Source: Lunularia cruciata
Taxonomy: Eukaryota > Streptophyta > Marchantiopsida > Lunulariales > Lunulariaceae
Assembly (NCBI GenBank): GCA_948567375.1
Contig: OX419758.1
Coordinates: 16,001,001-16,065,000, forward strand
Length of the DNA: 64,000 nucleotides
Direction of reading: 5' to 3'
Positions within the stretch are counted from its first letter, which is position 1. Every line of letters starts with the position of its first letter. A model generated the notes under the pieces. It did no database searches. It had not been told where the DNA came from and saw nothing but the letters and a program-made list of their open reading frames with translations. Made by a program: the position numbers and the translations under genes. Shown here piece after piece: positions 48,480-57,573 of the stretch.

Positions 48480-48580
48480 CACTGCCTCTGTGCTGGCTGT
48501 GATGCACCAGAGGTATCAGGTCTGCTGCCCTGAGTACACTCTCTCCTATGGTGAGGTCCACCACAAGTCCAACAAGCAAC
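48480..48580 (-). pseudogene. Element D zinc knuckles
   Basis: CWTCGGPHHRREC resembles a nucleocapsid knuckle but is one residue short of the standard spacing. CEHYHRFGHTSDRC has Tyr at the second Cys position, a likely Cys-to-Tyr change by G-to-A. They lie between Gag and protease, as in other LTR elements, where they bind genomic RNA. Confidence 0.75.
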
Positions 48581-48679
48581 ACCACCACTCACTGGCTGCT
48601 GCTGACCCGAAAATGAGGGTAAGGGTCTAACTCCACTAGGCACTCCACTCGCTCCATAGGATCTGGGCTGTCCACCCTA

Positions 48680-49537
48680 TCCTCGAAAACCAACTGGGCG
48701 TGGTGCACTCTACTGCACTCTAGAAGAAGTCACAACCGTGGATGAGGTCTCCCTACCAAATCCAGATGTCACCACTCTCTCCTCCACCATGTTGAGCTCA
48801 ATACGCTCAGCCAAACCAAAGACTACTGCCAAAGTGGGCGAAGCAGCCTGCAACAACGTAGCATCACGAACTCTACGTCGCAACTCCTTGTCCAGTATCC
48901 CATACCAAAACTGGACTGCCTGGGCCTCAGTAACTCCTTGAGTGAAACTGATCAGCCACCTCATGCAAGTGTATGCCTCGCGTAGGCTCTCTCCAGCCTT
49001 CCGCTGGAACTCCTGCAAGCTCCTCAGCTTGTCAGTCCGCACTCCCTGGTAGTTCTGCCTCAAACATAGGAAGAACTCCACCATGGGGTTAAACCCCGAT
49101 ACCACACCACCTCTTGCAGCGGTACCTCCACTCGTAGTAGCACTATCTCTAGCTAGTGCACCTCCACTAGCTCCACCAACACTACTCGAGCTAGAACTCG
49201 TAGGTACAGCCGACCTACTCCTGGCCACCAAACCTGAAGTGATGGAGACATAGTGTGGAGACCAATACTGTCTCCATAACTCAATCTCCTCCAAATGAGC
49301 TCTCCTGAACTCATGGTAGTCGTCCATCGGTGGACCCTCCAAGTGCTGAAACAACCCCTTCCATGCCATGAAGGGTGTGAACAAAGTCGGGTTCCGCATC
49401 TGCTGCAGATCACACCAACTATCGAACTCCTGGATGAAGTCATCCAACTCAATGGTACCCACTGTACCAGAGTAACGCCTAGGGCCTTTGGAGGCCCCAT
49501 AAATCTCGTCCATGTCCCACAACAACGGTGCGGACAC
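48680..49537 (-). pseudogene. Element D Gag region
   Basis: The segment contains IELDDFIQEFDSWCDLQQM, a low-complexity Ser/Gly/Ala spacer, then FFLCLRQNYQGVRTDKLRSL, QEFQRKAGESLREAYTCM and AVQFWYGILDKELRRRV. The second part has the helical pattern of the Retrotrans_gag family (a conserved Leu/Gln region followed by Y-x-R-x-x-x-L). It would form the particle shell. It is followed, across two TAG codons, by a Gly/Pro-rich linker and the zinc knuckles. Confidence 0.7.
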
Positions 49538-49879
49538 ACCAAGTGCACTCTCAACTGAATCAGCTCATGTGTCGAACTCCAACTCAGAGTCAATCTCCTC
49601 CCTCACTGGGACCTGAGATACAGGCTGATACCGAGTACCACTCCGAGTAAACCCACTGCGTACTGCAAGGCTAACTCCTCTGGAATCTCCAAAGAACTCC
49701 GTCGTGACCACGTAACTGCAACAGCAAACCCGAACCACCAACTGCAACCGCAAGTCGCAACCGCAAGTACCCCACCAAGTGCCAACACCACCACGTGCCA
49801 ACACCAACTAAACACCACCCACTAATGTAACTCTACCGAGATAACTACACTAGGGGAAGGGCAACCTGTAACCTGCCAT

Positions 49880-51032
49880 CATAACACGCACTCTCACGGT
49901 CTGCAGGTCATCACTTCCTGCCTCACCGGAGAGAAACAAAGGTAGTCTGACTGGTCATCACTCCAGCCTCACCACCGAGAGCACACCAGAGCACCAACGC
50001 TCAAAAGTCAAGGCACCTCACACAAACGTGGTGCACAAATAGGAAGCAGAGAATGGAGGGGATCCAATCACAAGAAATCTAAACGAAAACCCTCCATCTC
50101 ATAACACAACACGGGACTGACTCTGCCACCATTTGGCATTTGACATAAGAGTAGTTCGTATCTAAGTCCTAAGCTACCAGGATCACCAAGAATGGGATTA
50201 AACTGCCTCTCCTAGCCAAAGCTACATGTGTATAGATAACAGTGGCACAGCCACTATGACAACAAGTGAGGGTGGACCAGTTGGCTAGGGCACCAGTCTA
50301 GGAACAAGAGATCTAGGGGTCAAACCCTGTTGCGCACAATCTAGCAAGAAAGGCAGATTTTGCCAACCAATGACCAAGATCTACACTAAACTAGCTAGCC
50401 TCACGCCAGCAAGTTGGCTTGCTGGCCCTTCTAGGCCTTTGTAGCCTCTCATAGCCCACAGCCCTATGCCTCAAAGCCTCTAAACGCCGAAATTCAGCCA
50501 AATGGGGCCTTTCTTGTTGCCACTTCGAACCTCCTCCAAACTAGCAAAACTTCTCCAAATCTGGCCAAACAGCGAAACTCCTCCAATTCTGGCCCAAAAT
50601 CTGACGTAAATCTGACATAAAATCTGACGTAAACCCTAAAGATGGATGTCCGCCAAATCCCCCGCTAACTTTCCACTCGAGCCAAATTGACAAAACGGGT
50701 TTTTCCAAATCACAATTTCATGAGAAGAGCTTTCCAACTCCACCTTCAATTTCACTTTCTGAGCCCAACTCGTAGCAAATTGGTCATGCCTTCACCTCCT
50801 GAGCTCAAAATCACAACACTGCTCAAAAATTGCTCCTTCTTTGCTCAAAATTTGGCCAGCGCTTCCGCACACCGTCCGCCTAACTGCCAAATTTGCATCA
50901 ACTACACGAGCTTTTGCACACTAGGGAAACATAGAACCTGAATCGAGCTACCACGATCCACCGAGCTTGGAGATACCACCAACACTCAACTTTCCTGCAC
51001 CCAATTTCCCCCTGACTTCACTTCTCTGATGT
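49880..51032 (-). other. Element D leader between 5' LTR and Gag
   Basis: About 1.15 kb with no coding signal on the element strand. Next to the LTR the sequence reads CATCAGAGAAG, which shares only ATCAGAG with the initiator-Met primer site, so the primer tRNA is uncertain. A tRNA-like block on the opposite strand is listed separately. The remaining part is C-rich on the plus strand and presumably holds packaging signals. Confidence 0.5.
50269..50340 (+). other. tRNA-like / SINE-like block with A and B boxes
   Basis: TGGACCAGTTGG (50273-50284) resembles a pol III A box. GGGTCAAACCC (50317-50327) resembles a B box, 44 bp downstream as in tRNAs. The acceptor stem does not close convincingly, so it is a tRNA-derived remnant or a SINE head rather than a functional tRNA. 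It lies antisense in the leader of element D. Confidence 0.35.
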
Positions 51033-51480
51033 AATCAGATTGCTTAACACTTTCAACTCAACTCAACTCAGATCAGTACTTGATCTGTCACTCTATAAAC
51101 TGCCAATAACTGGGCACTGATTACAGTCAAGCCACACCCACTCAAGCATAGAGAATCCAGGTGACGCTCGCCGGCCTCTGTCCACCATAGCCAGGAACTC
51201 GAAGGCTCAACATCAGAGAAGTGAGCTCTCTGGAGCTCACTTCGAAACTATACCCCCTGGACTCGAGCTAGCCTTGAAACCCTAACGGTCCCGCTGACGG
51301 CACACTCGACGGTGCAAACGGTGCAAAGTGACGGTGGGCCCCACCGTGAAGTCAGTACCCCAAACACGAAATCTAACCGTCGGAAAGTAGTCCCTGAGAA
51401 ATAGCTAGAATAACTCTAACTACCATCACTGGAACTCCAGTGTCCAAGCATCTAGATGCGGAACTACAAATGGCGTGACA
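51033..51480 (-). repeat. Element D 5' LTR, lacking its first 107 bp plus GC
   Basis: It matches 41683-42130 over 448 bp with four differences, all C/T or G/A transitions. In element orientation it begins TGTCACGCC at the target junction, which is the middle of the complete LTR (just after the GACAGCTGTC palindrome centre). It ends CTGATTA before the leader. Confidence 0.88.
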
Positions 51481-51484
51481 TATT

Positions 51485-52640
51485 TGAGAATTTGTCTGAT
51501 CGTGTGAGAGCTGCCAATGTAACAAGGCCAACAACCAGAAGCCGAGTGGACTCCTTCAACCACTTGCCGTTCCATCAGCTCGTTGGGAGCATGTGAGCTT
51601 GGATCTTATCACATCCTTACCAACAACAAAATAAGGACACACCGCTATCATGGTGTTTGTGGATAAGCTTCGTAAGCAAATCCACTTGGCATCAACCTGT
51701 GATACCATAAATGCTCCAACCTTAGCGCAAATCTACTTCGACAACGTCTTCAAGCATCATGGAATGCCACACGTACTCATCTCCAACCATGATCCTCGCT
51801 TTACCGAGAAGTTGTGGCAAACACTCTTTCAGATACTCGGCACCAAGCTTGCTTTGTCCACGGCCTATCAACCTCAAACTGATGGACAAACCGAACGTGC
51901 AAATCATACATTGGAGGATATGTTACATGCCTTTGTCAATGTCCACCATACCAATTGGGATGAATGTCTTGTCGTTGCTGAATTTGCCTACAACAATTCC
52001 AAACAGGCAAGCACCAGATTCTCTCCTTTCTTTCTCAATTTTGGCCAAGATCTGCTTGTTCCAGATTCTCTTCTTGCTCTCCCTCCATCTTAGGTTCCTC
52101 ATACTTCCACCTTCTTGACCACTATATCCCAATCTCTCCAACAAGCCAAGTCTCACCTCCTTGTTGCTCAGAATCACCAAAAACAATATGCGGACCACCA
52201 TCGTCGTGATCTCACCTTTGAAGTCGGTGATAAAGTCATGTTATCTTCTAGTAACCTCCCTCTCCCACTTGATACCCAAGTTCATAAACTTGCCCCTAAT
52301 TGGATACGACCCTTTGATATCACCCAAATTGTCTCTCCTGTTGCTTATTGTCTTGCCTTGCCTTGTCACATGCGTATCCATCCTGTCTTTCATGTTTCTA
52401 AGTTGAAACCCTTTGTTCCTAACTCCTCTTCCTTTTCCTCTCAAGTCCAACCTCCCCCCTTCCTGTCCCTATCGATGATCATGAGAAGTACGAAGTTGAT
52501 CGTATCCTTGCGCGTCACCATATTCAATGAGGCCGTCACCAACATACGGAGTACAAGGTCCTTTGGAAAGGGTATCCCCTTCATGATGCCACTTGGGAAC
52601 CTCTTTCTCACCTCCAAAATGCCCAGACGGCCATCTAGGA
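51485..52640 (+). pseudogene. ChrA integrase core and chromodomain
   Basis: After element D the frame resumes with SCESCQCNKANNQKPSG (zinc ligands). The core reads VFVDKLRKQIHLA, then MPHVLISNHDPRFTEKLW (Asn where the second Asp is expected) and YQPQTDGQTERANHTLEDML (Glu). FEVGDKVMLSSSNLPLPL and LAPNWIRPFDITQIVSPVAY form the GPY/F part. A one-base shift near 52450 moves the chromodomain (VLWKGYPLHDATWEP) to another frame. A TGA-type and a TAG-type stop follow. The chromodomain identifies the chromovirus clade and would bind methylated histone H3 in a working element. Confidence 0.85.
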
Positions 52641-52691
52641 ATTCGAAGCTTCACTAGCAATGAGGATGTTACCAACTAGCGGCGGGGAAAT

Positions 52692-53118
52692 ATGTAACAA
52701 TATGGAGTTTAGCAACAAAGTTAGTTGGGCTCACGAAGTAGCACATAAGACAAATTAGCCTAGAATATTCTGGAAGTATCTAGAAAGCTTCTTGGGAAGC
52801 TTCCCGGTTAGCTTAGCTTGCACCTTAAGTAAGTAGCTTCTAGAAGGAAGCTTCTAGAAGCTTCCAACTAGCTTAGCTTGCACGCTAAGTAAGCGGCTTC
52901 TAGAAGGAAGCTTCTTGAGAAGCTTCCTAGTTAACTTGGCTTGCACTCTAAGAAAGCGGCTTGAGGAAGCTTCTTGAGAAGCTTCTCAAGGGTCTTGTAT
53001 GCTACCTATAAATACCAAAGCCAAAGCTCATGCTAGGCATTTGGAGTTTTCCCTCATTCAAGTGTTCCAATGTGAGTTTCCATTCTCCTATTTCTCTCCT
53101 CAGATTTGGTCTTTTACA
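52692..53118 (+). repeat. ChrA 3' LTR
   Basis: It starts TGTAACAATATGG and ends TTTTACA, followed by the TATAA duplication. It keeps the perfect heat-shock element (52847-52864) and the TATAAATA box. Most differences from the 5' LTR are transitions. The LTR begins directly after the Gly-rich end of Pol, so the polypurine tract is GCGGGGAAA (52681-52689). Confidence 0.92.
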
Positions 53119-53301
53119 TATAATAATCTTGGAGTAACCTAAACCTTTTTTGTTCCCTAGGGTGGATTACTCTCAAATGGTGTTATTCATGTACATACTC
53201 TATTAGTTATAGAGTGAGAGAAAATAAAAAAAGAAAAATTGAGAGAAAAGAAAGATAGTGAGAGGTTAAGATAGAGAAACTTCCAATTTTCTTTTGCAAG
53301 G

Positions 53302-54890
53302 ATGAAGAAAATATGGAGGCCTTTGTGAGAGACTTCAAGAGAGCTTGCATAGGAAAAAATGAGAAGAGGAAGAATGAGTGGGCCTCATTTTTATCAGATT
53401 TCTTTGAGGATGCAACACTTACATGGTATGAGTCAAAATATCAAAAAAGAGAGAGAGAGGAGAGATGAGCAAGAAGAGTCTTGGGAGAGTTTGACTTCAG
53501 CACTCATTAAGAACTTTCTTCCATATGAGAGTTATGAAAGATTGACAAGTGAGGTTACCTTTCTCAAGCAAGGAGATGGAGAGAAAGTGAGAGTCTATGT
53601 GGAAAGAGTGGAAAAATTAGAGTCCAGATTTTGCATAGTGTTGAGGAAGGGTGGGGATGATGTGAAGAATACTATGATTGTCATAGAGGCCATGCTTACC
53701 AAGAATTTTGTGACCTCAAATTAGAAGCAAGGTGAGATATGAGAAACCTTCTTCCAAGGTTGAAGCTATCAAGATTGCAATCCGTATGGAAGAGAGTTTG
53801 GAAGGGGAAGAGAGTGCTTTGGTGGTGAAAGAGATTGTGCATCCTCCTCAAGGTCACAAGTATGGTGGAACTTCTGATACTTTGGTGACAAGGGTTGCAC
53901 AAAAAGTGGTAGTTGCTCTAGTTCATGCACCCCTACCAAAGGATCCACTTCAAACCATCACCAAACAACTTGCAAATCTCAAGATCATGTAGTGCAACTA
54001 TGGGAGAAGAGAGGTGGATCAGAATGTGGAAAAAAGTTCTAGGAGTTATAGAAGTTATCCATATAGAGGAGGCCAACCAACCAACCAAAAAATTCAATGA
54101 GAAAAATTGTTTTGGTTGTGGAGGAAGAGGCCATATCCAAAAGAATTACCCAAATTTGACTTACCATGGAAGAAGGGTTATAAGGGAGCCAATAGAGGGA
54201 AAGACAGAAGTAATGCTCCTAATCCAAAAAAATAAGGAGATAGTATCTATGGATGTGGTTGAGAGGATGTATGAGAAGGGAAAGTGCTCAAACTCCAAGA
54301 GTCTTAATTTGGAGGTTTTGGCACAAGAGAAAAAGAGAGCTCATTTTGCAGAGGATGTGTATTGTTCTCAAGGATTTACTCCTAGCAAGGATACTCCTGT
54401 GTCTACTAAGAGCACTCACACCTCAACACCATCAGCAACAAAGACTCCAAGAAAGAATTTGAGGATGGAGAACTTCTTGATCTCCAAGCAACAATGGAAT
54501 TACAATGTATTGGAGGATGTTGATAGTCACAAGGCTTACATCACAGTGGGCCAATTGATTGCTTTGAACCTTACCTTGAAAAAGGAGTTTAAAGGTAGTT
54601 TGAGTTCTACAAGGAGCAAGAGGAAGAAGAAGTCAAAATCTCCAATATCAATGGGGGTGGTGGATGCCAAACCAACATCATGGCAGGCTTGTGAATATGC
54701 CTCCAAGATTGATGTGAGAGTGAATGGTGACAACATAAAGGATGCATTGGTTGATGGAAGATCAGGAGTGAATGCCATGTCAGAAAGGTTGATGAAGAAG
54801 TTGGGTATGATACCTTCTAGATCTTCAACATTTATGGTGAGCATGGCAAACAAACAACAAGTTTGACCAATAGGAGTGATGGATAAGGTA
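53302..54890 (+). pseudogene. Family-F Gag and protease region
   Basis: The Gag part reads MEAFVRDFKRACIG, LSDFFEDATLTWYES and, after a frameshift in a GA-rich run, SWESLTSALIKNFL and DGEKVRVYVERVEKLESRF. A degenerate knuckle CFGCGGRGHIQKNYP has Tyr at the last Cys. From about 54730 the frame gives DNIKDALVDGRSGVNAMSER followed by KKLGMIPSRSS, a retropepsin-like D-G-x-S-G segment. The sequence then runs into the truncated 3' LTR. No RT, RNase H or integrase is found. The Gag type differs from that of the chromoviruses here. Confidence 0.7.
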
Positions 54891-54911
54891 GTAGTTTCAG
54901 TTATGGGAGAT

Positions 54912-55517
54912 TAGTCATGATTAGTCATTAGTCATGATTAGCTAAATTTAGCCATAACTAAGATAGTGTGGATCTTACTTTAGAGGAAGTGGAAAAGATG
55001 AGAACCGCTATTTTGGATTCTAGTGTGATGACTTGGTATTATTCCTAGATGTTTGGCTTTGAGAAAAGAGTTTAGAACTCTTGGGCACGCAAACCTTTTC
55101 TGTTTTGGATTCTTCTATGGTCCAAGGATAGCCCATGTGAAGGATCCTTGACTTAGTGGTTGGGTCAAGATAAGATCACATGATTAGTGGAATATGCCCA
55201 TGTGGATGGATATTCCTTTATAATTTTAGATTTTACTTGACTTTTAGCCTAGTAACTTGAGTTACTATGATAAATAGTAACTTTAGTATGTAACTATTTC
55301 ACAAGTATATAAACAATGGGTGAGGAGGTACTCATCATCCTTTCATTTGCATCTATCTCTCTCTCATTGAGTTCTCTAGTGAGCAATGTCTTGAGTCTTT
55401 GAGTGTTAGCCTTGGAGGAGTATGATGAAGTTGGAGTTCCTTGCCTTCTTAGTCCATGGTGTGCTACCATTATAACCATCAGAGGTTCATTTTGAGTGTG
55501 AGACAAGCCGGCTCTCA
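54912..55517 (+). repeat. Family-F 3' LTR, 5'-truncated
   Basis: It aligns with 35575-36154 of the 5' LTR from the ATTAGCTAAATTTA block onward and ends GGCTCTCA before the GATC duplication. A short ATTAGTCATGATTAGTCATT repetition marks the deletion point at its left end. Confidence 0.7.
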
Positions 55518-55521
55518 GATC

Positions 55522-55631
55522 ACCCTTTTCAAATTATAGGCATTGGATCTATTAAGATCCAAATGTATGATGGTCTTGTACACATATGGACTAATGTTAG
55601 GCATATCCATGACATGAGGAAGAATTTGAAT
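55522..55631 (+). pseudogene. Copia protease end, between family F and ChrB
   Basis: The frame reads PFQIIGIGSIKIQMYDGLVH, then TNVRHIHDMRKNLN, the standard C-terminal protease segment of plant copia Pol. It continues exactly from the GND at 35453 and is cut by the ChrB LTR at 55632. Confidence 0.85.
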
Positions 55632-56042
55632 TGTAACCATATGGAGTTTACCAATGAATTTAGTTAGGGCTAGTGAAGTAAAGGATAGGCCAAATTAGCC
55701 TAGAATATTCTAGAAATATCTAGGAAGTTTCTTGGGAAGCTTCTTGACTAGCTTAGCTTGCACCCTAAGTAGGTAGCTTCTAGAAGCTTTGAACTAGCTT
55801 AGCTTGCATACCTAGTAAGTAACTTCTAGAAGGAAGGTTCTAAGAACCTTCCCAATTAACTTGGCTTGCACTCCAAGAAAGTGGCTCAAGGAAGCTTCTT
55901 GAGAAGCTTCTCAAGAGCCTTGTATACTCCCTATAAATACCAAAGCTAAAGCTCATGCTAGGCTTTTGGAGTTTTCCACACTATAGTGTCCCAATGTGAT
56001 CTTCCATTCTCCTATTTCTCTCCTTGGTCTTGGTCATTTACA
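55632..56042 (+). repeat. ChrB 5' LTR
   Basis: It starts TGTAACCATATGG and ends CATTTACA. GAAGCTTC and TTCTAGAA modules and CTATAAATACC are retained, although the central four-unit heat-shock element is partly lost. It is about 15 bp shorter than the ChrA LTR. Confidence 0.88.
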
Positions 56043-56313
56043 TTGGTATCATAGCAAGAATGAGATGGATGGAATTTATGGACAACCAAATCCATTTTTA
56101 CCAAACCATTGAGATTTTTTCATCTGGGCACTACCCAAGCATCATTTAACACAATTCATCACCTCACGCTTTGGGCAGGATTTATTGTATACAATCACCT
56201 TGTTCAAGGAACCCTTGATACTTCTGGTTGTAACTTATGGAGAATGATGGAAGTGTTGCATCATGTGTTGATAAATTAGATAGATTGCGGGTGGTGTGAT
56301 AGAGTAGTAATCA

Positions 56314-57573
56314 TGGTGGCAATACTTGAGGTTATCATTGCTATGCAAAAACAAATTGATCACCTTACTTGATTGCTAGATGAACTAGATCATCAACAAC
56401 AAGAGCACGTAGAGAGAGTACCAATTCAAGAAGAAGAAAACCAAATCTGATTTTTGAAGGCAAGAATCTTTCAAGTGCAATGGAGAATTCTGTGTTTGAC
56501 TACAAATGTTGTTTCAAAGCTACTAATCTTCAAGATGAACAAAAAAAATTCTCTTGGCTTCCAACCAATGGGATGGAGTAGCAAAGCTATGGTGGCAATT
56601 CCAAGTGGAGTGAGCTGAATGGCAAATTGTTGCACTAATCTTTACATGAGAAAAATTCAAGAGTGCAATAATTGGTCAATTCTAAGCTATAAATGCCACA
56701 TAAGATGCACAAGATAAGTTGGCAGAGTTGAAGCAAATTGGCTTTGTAAAAGTTACATCATGCAATTCTAGTACACCATCATGCAAATTCCAGATATATT
56801 GGAAGGTGAAGCTCTAGATCAATTTGTGAGGGGCTTGCAGTCACAAACCAAATTGGAGGTAATTATGCAAGAGCCACAACACTTAGAGAAGCCATGCAAT
56901 TGGTCAAATGCTTTGATTCCTTGGTTGCAACAACTTGGTCTTGACCTTGACCTCCACAAAACCTATCAATACACTACATACATGTGGAGGAGCCAACACC
57001 AATGGAGATTGATGTCATTCAATGAAGACCACTTGGCACTACAAATAGAGAAAAACTATGACAAAATGGTAGTTGTTTCTATTGTTGCCAAATTAGACAT
57101 CACATTGTTGAATATTTGCTCAATAATAGGCAACCTTGACAAGTTGCCCAGATGGAATTTGTGAAGCAAAATGATTAGGAAAATGAGGAATATGAATAGG
57201 CAATTTTGAGCCGCCTATTGGGAACTTGATTAGTTCTAATGGGATTGAAGGATCAACCTATGCAAGTTTGCATCACTTGCAAGGTATGATATCTGATTGT
57301 GGTTGTAGGATTTTAGATGATTTTGGAAGTTTAGAGAATTGTATGTCTATGCAATTAGCAAAGAAGTTATATATTCATATCAAGCCACTAATTGGATTGT
57401 TGATTGCGGATGGTAGAAATGATTCTTCATTTCATACCTCACATCCTATTATATTTAGGATTGGGAAGGAGTATTTGGAGTGTATGAGGTATGTAGTGGC
57501 ACCTCTACAATATGATGTCATTTTGGGTTTACCTTGGTTTGAACATCATAAGGTTCAATTTGATTGGACCTGA
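56314..57573 (+). pseudogene. ChrB Gag and protease
   Basis: Gag remnants parallel ChrA (KLWWQFQVE-AEWQIVA, then IPDILEGEALDQFVRGLQSQ). The knuckle region is degraded. The protease frame 57226-57573 has CRILDDFGSLENCMSMQLAK, in which the active-site D-S-G reads D-F-G, and VVAPLQYDVILGLPWFEHH. Many stops and small indels occur. Confidence 0.75.

Larger units (their letters stand above)
42407..49879 (-). pseudogene. Element D Gag-Pol polyprotein, one frame with eleven nonsense codons
   Basis: One reading frame runs from an ATG at 49879 (MAGYRLPFP) to the TGA at 42407, about 2,490 codons with no frameshift. All recognisable domains lie in it. It is interrupted by TAG at 49850, 49808, 48710, 48677, 46484, 45521, 44885 and 43109, and by TGA at 49565, 43709 and 42965 (lowest plus coordinate of each). 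Each could come from CAG or CGA by one C-to-T change. No TAA occurs, although CAA codons are frequent. Gag and Pol share a frame, so no programmed frameshift is needed. The upstream start is tentative, because the first two nonsense codons fall in poorly conserved sequence. The element cannot now produce its proteins without suppression at many sites. Confidence 0.88.
41576..51480 (-). mobile_element. Element D: Ty3/gypsy retrotransposon encoding a DNA methyltransferase and a PHD finger
   Basis: This 9.9-kb minus-strand element lies in the integrase gene of ChrA. The flanks share TATT (41572-41575 and 51481-51484), or ATATT if a shared terminal base is counted. Removing the insert restores ChrA sequence matching ChrB near 59005. 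Polyprotein order is Gag, two zinc knuckles, protease, C5-DNA methyltransferase, RT, RNase H, integrase, GPY/F-like module, PHD finger. The 448-bp LTR part present at both ends differs at only four positions, so the insertion is recent. The polypurine tract and leader positions show that the real LTR is 41683-42239, yet the target junctions fall inside the LTR: an extra 107-bp LTR piece (41576-41682) lies outside it, and the right LTR lacks the same 107 bp. The G+C content is visibly higher than the flanks. Confidence 0.93.
37552..53118 (+). mobile_element. ChrA: Ty3/gypsy chromovirus, full length, interrupted by element D
   Basis: The LTRs (37552-37977 and 52692-53118) begin TGTAA and end TTTTAYA. 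They are flanked by a perfect TATAA duplication (37547-37551 and 53119-53123). A perfect initiator-Met primer site follows the 5' LTR. The order Gag, CCHC, protease, RT, RNase H, integrase, chromodomain is that of chromoviruses. By eye the LTRs differ at about 17 of 426 positions, roughly 4%. The coding region has many nonsense codons and at least one frameshift. Element D splits the integrase. ChrB is a close relative. Confidence 0.93.
35459..55517 (+). mobile_element. Family-F LTR element with Gag and protease, no polymerase seen
   Basis: The LTRs are 35459-36154 and 54912-55517 (5'-truncated). The target duplication is about GATC (35455-35458 and 55518-55521). The internal part contains a zinc-knuckle frame (36879-37500) and, after the inserted chromovirus, a Gag-like region and an aspartic-protease-like region ending at 54867. 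Reverse transcriptase and integrase are absent. The junction from protease straight into a truncated LTR at about 54900 suggests an internal deletion; alternatively the family is non-autonomous. Two more solo LTRs in this window show that the family was active. Confidence 0.65.

Noticed and set aside
42407-49879. Stop-codon reassignment or programmed read-through explaining the eleven TAG/TGA codons
   Set aside because: TPLATE and the Coa1-like gene use normal stops, the codons fall at random places within domains, and catalytic residues are also mutated by the same transition type.
55627-55631. TGAAT/CAAAT as a firm target-site duplication of ChrB
   Set aside because: Only three of five bases agree. 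It is compatible with decay, since the copia frame resumes, but not strong enough to state as fact.
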